64,000 bases of DNA, taken from contig NZ_JBEPJZ010000002.1 in assembly GCF_040496035.1 (NCBI RefSeq), positions 558,001 to 622,000 of the forward strand. Reading direction: 5' to 3'. Of this stretch, positions 34,874 to 42,500 are shown in pieces. The stretch comes from Agromyces sp. SYSU T00194 (GTDB taxonomy: Bacteria > Actinomycetota > Actinomycetes > Actinomycetales > Microbacteriaceae). The notes beneath the pieces are model-generated. The model saw nothing but the letters and a program-made list of their open reading frames with translations. It had not been told where the DNA came from and did no database searches. The position numbers and the translations under genes are program-made. Each line of letters starts with the position of its first letter. Positions within the stretch are counted from its first letter, which is position 1.

Positions 34874-37231
34874 CTACAGGCTAGCACCGCCTCGGGGACC
34901 CGTCGGCGGCGCCTGCGGGCCGGAGCGGGCGACCGTGCTCCAGTCGCGACCGGATCGGATGCGATAGCGGCTGAGCAGTCGGGCCGACCGACCGGATGCC
35001 CGTCGGGCAGCGTCCAGCTCGCCGTCGGCGCGCGCCCACAGGCCGTGGACGCGCGCATCGTCGATCGGTGCATCGGAGAACACGGCGGCGTCCACGTCCG
35101 CCGCGATCGGGGCGAGCCGGGCGGCCGCGTCGGGCGCGCCCGCGCCCGCGAGGTCGGCCGCCACCTGGGTGCGGGTGCCGCGTCGCGGCACGTCGTACCC
35201 GAGCTCGGCGTACCCGTCGGCGAGCTCTTCCCAGGCGCCGGCGGCGCGGCGATCGCCGAGCGGGTGCCGGCGGCGGCGGCGCCGACGACGCGCCTTCAGC
35301 AGCGCCACCACGGCGAGCGGCACCAGCAGCAGCACCAGCGGCGCGCCGACGACGCCGACGACGACCCAGACCCACGCCGGCACGACGAACGGGTCGTCGC
35401 GCTCCTCGTCGTCGGTGTCGTCGATCTCCACGGTGCTCAGCAGGTCGTCGTCGCGCTCCTCCGCCCGCGGGGGCTGGCGCACCTGCGGCTGCGGCTCGGC
35501 CGCCGGTCGCGGCGTCTGCTCCTGCGGCACGTCGGTGTCGTCGGGCGTCGGGTGGAACGGCACCCAGCCGATGCCCTCGAACGGCACCTCCACCCACGCG
35601 GTCACGTCGGCGCCCACGACGTCGACCGACGCCGCATCCGCCGCCGCTCCGGGCGCGAAGCCCATGACCACCCGCGCCGGGTAACCGAGGTGGCGCACCA
35701 TGAGTGCCATCGCCGAGGCGTACTGCTCCTCGTCGCCGACCATCTGCGAGCGCGTGAAGAGGTCGACCATGCGGTCGGCGCCGTGGCCGGCGCGCGAGGC
35801 GACCGCGTCGGAGGCGAGCCCGTGGCTCAGGAACCCCTCGGTGCGCAGGCCCGTCTCGATCGCGCGCAGCTGCTCGATGGGGGCGACGGCGTCGCCGACG
35901 TACTGGTCGGCGCGCGCCACGAGCACGTCGGGCACGGCGTCGACCGGCGGGAGCGGCGCGCGGGCGATCGGCACGTCGACGAGCGCGGCGTCGTCGGGCA
36001 GGGCGGCGTCGCGGACCGCGAGCACGTAGGCGTCGCCCGCGGCGACGCCGCCCGTGAGCACGGCGGTCGCGGACTCGGCGTCGTAGCGGAGCTCGTCGGC
36101 GCGCGCGGCCGCGGCGCCCTCGAGCACGAGGCCCGACGGCAGGCCCACGCTCGGCAGCCAGACGTCGTCGTACGCGGTGATGCGCACGGACACCTCGTGC
36201 GCATCCGCCGACGGCGTGCCGAGCGACGGATCGGGCAGCTCGCCGCCCACCAGGGCGAAGCCTGCGGCACCGCCGGCGTCGTCGGGGCCGGCCGCGTTCC
36301 AGAGCCTGCCGTCGTACGTGTCGAGCGACGCGAGGCGCACGACCTCGCCCTCCCGGAGGCCCTCCACCGTGAAGAGCGGCGTCTCGGCGAGGTCCTTCGT
36401 GTACGCGCGGAAGCCCGCGAGCGGGCTGTCGAACTCGAGCGGGTCGAACGGCGGGACGACCGCGTCGCGGAGCACGTAGCGCTCGGGCTGCACCGGAGCG
36501 AGCAGGGTCGCCGCCAGGCCGCCCGCCGCGACCGCGCCGACCACCACCACGATCGTGCCCGTGACGCGCGATCGGGCCAGCCGGCGGCTGCCCGCGGGGT
36601 CGGCCGATGCGTCGGGCACCACCCGGTCGCGCCGTCGCCGTCCGAGCCAGGCGAGCGCGATCGCCGCGAAGAGCACGCCGCGGAGCGGCCCGAGGAACGT
36701 CTCGTCGGTGCCCAGCAGGATGGATGCGACGACGAGCAGCACCGGGCCCGCGAGCAGCAGCGCCGCACGCCGGGCGGTGCGTCGCCGGGGCAGCCGGCGC
36801 GTCGCCAGGAGCGCGCCGACGAGCCCGACGAGCCACCCCGCGAAGTACGGCACGACGGTCAGGTACGCCGGCGCCTCGACCGGCGCCCGCAGGGTCACGA
36901 TGTCCGCCCAGCCCCAGACGGCGCCGACGGCGAGGCCGGCGAGGGTCTCCGGCGTCGGCAGGACGAACCAGAGCGCCTGCTCGGGCATCGCGAGCGCGCT
37001 GCCGCACAGGACGTACGCCAGCATGCCGCCGAGCACCGCGTTCAGCAGGCCGAGGCCGAGGCGGTGCGCCGCGAGGCCCGCGACGGTGCCGACGACGAGG
37101 CCGCCGAGGCCGGCCAGCAGGTAGCCGCGGTCGCCGAACGCGGTCGCGAACCCGAGCAGGGCGAGCACCGCGAGCACGCCCGGGACGACGATGTCGACCC
37201 ACGTTCCTGCGGGCAGGCGGCGGGCGGTCAT
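34874..37231 (-). CDS. Membrane transglutaminase-fold protein lacking catalytic Cys and His
   Basis: A 785-residue paralogue of the protein at 17368-19698, with about eight N-terminal membrane helices, a large extracytoplasmic region, a late helix (PAWVWVVVGVVGAPLVLLLV) and a DUF4129-like cytoplasmic tail. The transglutaminase-like core aligns well (YASAMALMVRHLGYPARVVMGF; VPFEGIGWVPFHPTPDD). However, Glu501 stands where Cys is expected (GDEEQYASAM) and Thr544 where His is expected (ADVTAWVEV), so it is probably a pseudoenzyme. It overlaps the DUF58 gene by 4 nt and is the last gene of the 8-gene surface locus; its stop codon touches the leu leader. Confidence 0.85.
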   Translation of the reverse strand: MTARRLPAGTWVDIVVPGVLAVLALLGFATAFGDRGYLLAGLGGLVVGTVAGLAAHRLGLGLLNAVLGGMLAYVLCGSALAMPEQALWFVLPTPETLAGLAVGAVWGWADIVTLRAPVEAPAYLTVVPYFAGWLVGLVGALLATRRLPRRRTARRAALLLAGPVLLVVASILLGTDETFLGPLRGVLFAAIALAWLGRRRRDRVVPDASADPAGSRRLARSRVTGTIVVVVGAVAAGGLAATLLAPVQPERYVLRDAVVPPFDPLEFDSPLAGFRAYTKDLAETPLFTVEGLREGEVVRLASLDTYDGRLWNAAGPDDAGGAAGFALVGGELPDPSLGTPSADAHEVSVRITAYDDVWLPSVGLPSGLVLEGAAAARADELRYDAESATAVLTGGVAAGDAYVLAVRDAALPDDAALVDVPIARAPLPPVDAVPDVLVARADQYVGDAVAPIEQLRAIETGLRTEGFLSHGLASDAVASRAGHGADRMVDLFTRSQMVGDEEQYASAMALMVRHLGYPARVVMGFAPGAAADAASVDVVGADVTAWVEVPFEGIGWVPFHPTPDDTDVPQEQTPRPAAEPQPQVRQPPRAEERDDDLLSTVEIDDTDDEERDDPFVVPAWVWVVVGVVGAPLVLLLVPLAVVALLKARRRRRRRRHPLGDRRAAGAWEELADGYAELGYDVPRRGTRTQVAADLAGAGAPDAAARLAPIAADVDAAVFSDAPIDDARVHGLWARADGELDAARRASGRSARLLSRYRIRSGRDWSTVARSGPQAPPTGPRGGASL
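34878..34886 (-). promoter_or_regulatory. Extended -10 box of the leucine operon leader
   Basis: Minus-strand TGCTAGCCT matches the extended -10 form TGNTANNNT. It lies inside the 3' end of the transglutaminase-fold gene, and its hexamer ends 6 nt before GTG 34871 of the leader peptide. An almost identical TGCTAGCGT precedes the PP2C gene. Confidence 0.5.
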
Positions 37232-38523
37232 CCGCGCACCTCCCGGACGACGCCCGGCAGCTCGTCGAGCCGGCCGACGGTGAGCACGGTGAGCCCGCCG
37301 ACCGAGCGGATGCCCGCCGATGCGCCCTCCTCGGCCCGGAATGCGAGCGTCTGCGTGTCCGTGCCGAACAGGCGCTGCACGCTCCGGAACTCCGAGACCG
37401 GCAGGCGCGAGCCCGCGATCATCAGCACGACGCTCGGCGCGGCCAGTCGCGAGGTCTGCGCGCGGGCGAGGTCGCGCAGGCCCGCGTGCACGCCCGACAC
37501 CGGCTCGACGCGGGCGCAGTCGTCGAGCAGCGCGGTGGGCGTGGCGGTGCGCAGCCGCAGTTCGTCGGTGACGACGTGCATCGTCGTGCCGTCGCGCACG
37601 ACCTGCACCCCGAGCGACGCCATGATCGAGACGCCGAGCTCGAACTCGTCGTCGGAGGCGTAGTCGGCGGCGTCCGTCGAGTGCACGATGATCAGCTCGC
37701 TGCGCCGCGTCTCCTCGAACTGGCGCACCATGAGCGTGCCCGTACGGGCCGTCGTGCGCCAGTGCACGTTGCGCAGCGGGTCGCCGGGCTCGTATGCGCG
37801 GAGCGCGTGGAACGAGATGTCGTTGTCGGTGACCACGCGGGTCACCTCGCCCTCGAGGTCGCGCACGAGCCCTGCGGCCGACGGCTGGAGCCGCACCGTG
37901 ACCGGGTGCACGAAGAGCTCGATCACCTCGGTCCAGCGCACCGTGCGGCGCAGGAGCCCGAGCTGGTCACCGCGCACCGAGATGGCCGGCCCCGCCGGAA
38001 TGACCGCGCGTCGCGCGGTCGGCACCGCGAACAGTTCCTCGTGCTCGGCGCCGGGCGCGAGCGACGGAAGGGCGAACTCCGCCGCGCCGGCGCCCACGGG
38101 CAGCTCCATGCGCGCCGGGCTCGCGGGACGCGCCGCGACGTTGGCCACCAGCATCCGCCCCATCGCCCGCTCCCCCGCGACCACCCGGATCGGCTCGAGC
38201 GCGATGCCGACCCGGTACTGCGCACGGCCGAAGACGAACGCGATCGCGATCAGGACGGCGGCGAGCAGCGTGGCGCCGAGGAAGGTGAACTCGATCCAGC
38301 CGAACACGCCCGCGAGCACGAACGAGAGGGCCGCTGCGGCGAGCACCAGGCCGCCGGTCGCGGTCACGACCCCCGTCACCGGTGCCACCGCGTCGCGGGC
38401 GCGCGCCAGCACGGCACCCGCGATGCGGGAGCCGTTCGCGAGGCCGGAGCGGATGCCCGTGGCGGCGCCCCGCCAGGCGGAGACGCGCCCGCGCGGCGCG
38501 CCGGCGGGACCGGTCGGCGTCAT
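37228..38523 (-). CDS. DUF58 domain protein of the surface locus
   Basis: A 431-residue protein with a Pro/Arg-rich cytoplasmic N-terminus, two membrane helices (VVTATGGLVLAAAALSFVLA and FTFLGATLLAAVLIAIAFVF), an Ig-like region and the DUF58 block YEPGDPLRNVHWRTTARTG, then a von Willebrand A-like end. It overlaps the MoxR gene (ATGA) before it and the transglutaminase-fold gene after it by 4 nt each, so the three should be made in fixed ratio. It is a paralogue of the DUF58 protein at 19688-21037. Confidence 0.87.
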   Translation of the reverse strand: MTPTGPAGAPRGRVSAWRGAATGIRSGLANGSRIAGAVLARARDAVAPVTGVVTATGGLVLAAAALSFVLAGVFGWIEFTFLGATLLAAVLIAIAFVFGRAQYRVGIALEPIRVVAGERAMGRMLVANVAARPASPARMELPVGAGAAEFALPSLAPGAEHEELFAVPTARRAVIPAGPAISVRGDQLGLLRRTVRWTEVIELFVHPVTVRLQPSAAGLVRDLEGEVTRVVTDNDISFHALRAYEPGDPLRNVHWRTTARTGTLMVRQFEETRRSELIIVHSTDAADYASDDEFELGVSIMASLGVQVVRDGTTMHVVTDELRLRTATPTALLDDCARVEPVSGVHAGLRDLARAQTSRLAAPSVVLMIAGSRLPVSEFRSVQRLFGTDTQTLAFRAEEGASAGIRSVGGLTVLTVGRLDELPGVVREVRG

Positions 38524-39488
38524 GCCGCGCGGTAGGCGGGCGGGTCGACCTCGGCGAGGCATCCGCCCACGACCTGCTCGGCGGTCGCCCCGCGGAACGC
38601 GGACTCGGGGTCGACGATGATGCGGTGCGCCAGCACGGGCTCCGCCAGCTCGCGCACGTCGTCGGGTGTCGCGTAGGTGCGGCCCTGCGAGATCGCCCAC
38701 GTCTTGACGGCGCGAGCGAGCGCGAGCGCGCCGCGCATCGAGACCCCGAGGGTGGTGTCGGCGTGCGCGCGGGTGGCCGCGACGATGCGGTGCAGGTAGT
38801 CCACCACCGCGGCATCGACGTGCACCTGCGACGCGAGCTCCGCCATCGCCGTGATCGAGGCGGGCGCGATGAGCGGCGACACCCCCTCCGAGCGCGAGCG
38901 GTTCGACGCGTCGAGCAGCAGCGCGACCGCCGTCTGGTGGTCGGGGTAGCCGAGCGAGGTCTTGATGAGGAAGCGGTCGAGCTGCGCCTCGGGCAGCGTG
39001 TACGTGCCCGCCTGCTCCACGGGGTTCTGGGTGGCGATGACCATGAACGGCCGCCCCACGTCGTGGGCGACGCCGTCGACGGTGACGCGTCCCTCCTCCA
39101 TCACCTCGAGCAGCGCCGACTGGGTCTTCGGGCTGGCGCGGTTGATCTCGTCGGCGAGCACGACCGACGCGAAGATCGGGCCGCGGTGGAACTCGAACGC
39201 GCCCTTGTGCTGGTCGTAGATCGTGACGCCGGTCACGTCGGACGGCAGCAGGTCGGGCGTGAACTGGATGCGCGAGCTCGACCCGTCGAGGGTGTTCGCC
39301 AGCGCCTTCGCGAGCTGCGTCTTGCCCGTGCCGGGGACGTCCTCGAGCAGGACGTGGCCCTCGGTGAGCATCGCCGCCACGACGAGCCGGATCACGTCGC
39401 GCTTGCCCATGATCGCCCGGTCGACGTTGCCGACCAGGCGGGTGAAGGCGTCGTGGAACCAGTCGGCCTGTTCCTGCGTCACGGTCAT
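38520..39488 (-). CDS. MoxR family AAA+ ATPase of the surface locus
   Basis: A 322-residue AAA+ ATPase with Walker A LEDVPGTGKTQLAKALA (about residues 52-68), Walker [21 protein letters not shown], sensor ATQNPVEQAGTY and PEAQLDRFL, all intact. It follows the giant Ig-repeat gene by 22 nt and overlaps the DUF58 gene by 4 nt. MoxR proteins are proposed chaperones for von Willebrand A/DUF58 partners, so its likely job here is to activate or assemble the membrane complex that handles the giant protein. Inference from context. Confidence 0.93.
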   Translation of the reverse strand: MTVTQEQADWFHDAFTRLVGNVDRAIMGKRDVIRLVVAAMLTEGHVLLEDVPGTGKTQLAKALANTLDGSSSRIQFTPDLLPSDVTGVTIYDQHKGAFEFHRGPIFASVVLADEINRASPKTQSALLEVMEEGRVTVDGVAHDVGRPFMVIATQNPVEQAGTYTLPEAQLDRFLIKTSLGYPDHQTAVALLLDASNRSRSEGVSPLIAPASITAMAELASQVHVDAAVVDYLHRIVAATRAHADTTLGVSMRGALALARAVKTWAISQGRTYATPDDVRELAEPVLAHRIIVDPESAFRGATAEQVVGGCLAEVDPPAYRAA

Positions 39489-39510
39489 GCGATCTCCTCG
39501 GGGTGGTTCG

Positions 39511-42500
39511 TCACGGGGTGCCCCCGCGAGCGGGGAGCGAGTCCCAGTTGGTGATGGGGTCCGACCAGTACACGGCGCCGTTGCCGACGCGCGTGAAGCG
39601 CACCTGGATGCGGTCGTCGTTGCGGATGCCCAGGCTGTTCCAGATCACGATCGAGCCGTTCGTGCCCATCGAGTAGGTGTTCTCGGTGAGTCCGCCGTTG
39701 CTGCCGTTGATGAACGTCGTGATGCGGTACGACCCGGACGGGAAGTCGTGGTAGTCGATGCCGACGTACCGGCAGCCCGAGCACGACGTGGGCGAGATGC
39801 TGCCCTTGAAGATCGTGCCGCCGGGTTCGGGCGGCGGCGGAGCCGTCGGCGTGTCGCGGTTCGAGGCCGCCCACGGACCGCAGCCGCGCGCGTTGCACGC
39901 GCGCACCTCGTAGCGGTAGCGGGTGCCGTTGCTGCCCGTGATGGCGTCGCTGCGGCTCGTGGTGGTGCCGGAGGCGCCGGACCCCTCGGTGAACCGCCAG
40001 CGGTACTCCGTGACGGCGCGGCCGCCGTTGTCGGCCGGTGCCGCCCACGACATGTTGAGGCGGCCGTTGCCGGTGTCGGACGCGGTGAGCGTGACGTTGC
40101 GCGGCGCGGTCGGCACGCCGAAGGGTACGACGGCGGTGCTCTTGGGCGACGCGGCGGACGTGCCGATCGCGTTCGTCGCGGTCACCCAGAACTGGTACGA
40201 CGAGCCGTTCGACAGGCCGCCGATCGCCTGGTCCGTGCCTGCCGCACCCGCGCCGAACGCCTTCGACCCGCCGCCGGTCCAGTGCAGGGTGTAGCCCGTG
40301 ATCGGGGAGTTGTTCGTCGCCGGGGCCTGCCAGCGCACGGTCGCGCCGCCGTCGCCCGGTGCGGCGGTGGGCGCCGCCGGGGCGTCGGGCGCGTCGCGCA
40401 CGACGACCGTCAGGCGCCCCTGCGTCTCGCGCGCGGGGTCGCCCGTGGCGTCCTGGATGCGGTAGACGACGCTCAGCGTGCCGGTGAACGACGCGCCGGT
40501 CGTCACCTGCACGCTCGACTCGGTGAACGTCGCGGAGGCGTTGCTGCCGACGCTCGCCTGGTCGATCTGCGCATCGACGATGCGCAGCGGCTCCGGGGCG
40601 AAGGGATTGAAGTCGTTGGCGAGCACGTCGACCTGGCGACCCTGCGAGCGGGTCATCTCGACCTGGTCGTCGACGGCCTCCGGCTTCGGGCGCGACGACG
40701 ACACGACGATGACGTCGACCGAACCCGGCACCTGGAACTCGTCGTAGCCGACCGTGAACGAGATCGTCGCGGCCGCGCCCGGCTGCACGCCGAGCGGTGC
40801 CGCGAGGGTGAGGATGCTGCCGTCGAGCTGCGCGGTGACCTCGTCGGTCGCGCCCGAGAGGCCGCCGTACCCGAGGCGCGCCAGCACGTCGGGGTTCGGA
40901 TGCGCGCTGGAGTCGCGCAGGTCGACCTGCACGGGCTCCTCCCCCGCCTCGATCTCCACCGTGCGCGGGGTGAAGGTCGGCGGCACGTCGGTGAAGTCGG
41001 CGGCGCCGACCGTGACCGGGATCGTGAGGAACGCGGTGCGCTCGTCCTGGGCGTCGGTGCCGGCCGCATCCGTCACGCGGAACGTGACCGACGCCTGCCC
41101 GCGGTAGTCGGGCGCAGGCGCGTAGGCGAGCGTCGCGGGATCGACGAGCACCGGCCCGGCGGCCGCGTTCGTCGCCTCGGCCGACAGCACCTCGACGGGC
41201 CGGCCGCTCGGCACGACGACCACGTCGCCCAGGCTCCACGAGATGCTGCCGTTCATGCGCACGAACTGCTCGCCGATGTCGGCGAGGTACGGCAGCGGGA
41301 ACTGCTCCTCCTCCGGTTCGTCCTCGGCGGCGAGGGCGTCGGGGTCGGGCACCGGCGGCACGATCACGAACGCCATGGCCGACAGGTCGTCGATCTCGTT
41401 CGTGAGCCGGTACGCCACGGCCTGCCGCCGGTCGGTCGGCGTCACCCGGATCGCGCCGTTCGGCAGCACCGTGCCGCTGCCCGCGTTCGGCCCCTCGAGG
41501 GTCACGACGAGGTCGTCCACGAGTCCGCCGGGGTTCTGCGCATCGTCGAGCGGGTGCACGGTGACGGTGTCGACGTCGAGCACCTGCTCCGGCTCGATCA
41601 CCTGGTCCTCGGCCGACGGCGGTTCGATGCGGGCGTCCTCGCTCACCTTCACCTGCACGTACGCCGCGTCGGCGCCGCCGTGGCCGTTGGTGACCTCGTA
41701 GCGCAGCGAGAAGCCGCCCTCCTGCTCGCCAGCGGTGACGACGACGCGGTTCGCCCGCACCTCGGCCTCGAGTGCCGGGTCGACGTTCGCCAGCTGCTCG
41801 TCGACGCGGATCGGGTACCCGCTCGGGTCGGAGTCGTTCGCGAGCACGTCGATCGACGCGGTGCGACCGGGTCGCAGCTCCACGACGTCGTCGACCGCGT
41901 TCGGCGGCGGGGTCACGTCGGGCCGCCCGATGACGCCGATGCGCACCGTGCCGGTCGCGACCGCGCCGGAGGTGTCGACGATCTCGTAGTCGAACGCGTC
42001 GGTGCCGGTGGAGCCCGCGAACGCCTCGTAGGTGAAGCTCGTGCTGGTCGAGTCGACGACCCGGCCGAGCGACGGCGGCGAGGTCACGCCGCGCAGCAGC
42101 ACCGAGTCGCCGTCGGGGTCGATGCCGTCGAGCGGCACCTCGACCTCGACGGTCGACCCGGCGAACGTGCGCGCGGTCAGCGGCGACGGGATCGGCGCGC
42201 TGCTGTCGCCACCGGGGGTCACCGTGAACGTCACCGAGGTCGTGGCCGTCTCGCCGAACTCGTCCTCGATCGTGTACCAGACCCGGTGCGTGCCGGGCTC
42301 GTCGGGGGCCTGGTAGCGCACGGTGTCGCCCGTGACGAACGCGAGGCCCCCGGCGTCGGACGTCTCGGCGAGTTCCGCCGCCACGTGGAACGGCGCCGAG
42401 TCGGGGTGCACGTCGTTGTCGGTCACCGCGACGGTCGCGATGTCGCCCGCGCGCACGGTGGCGCTGTCGGGCACGGCCACCGGCGGCTGGTGCGTGACCA

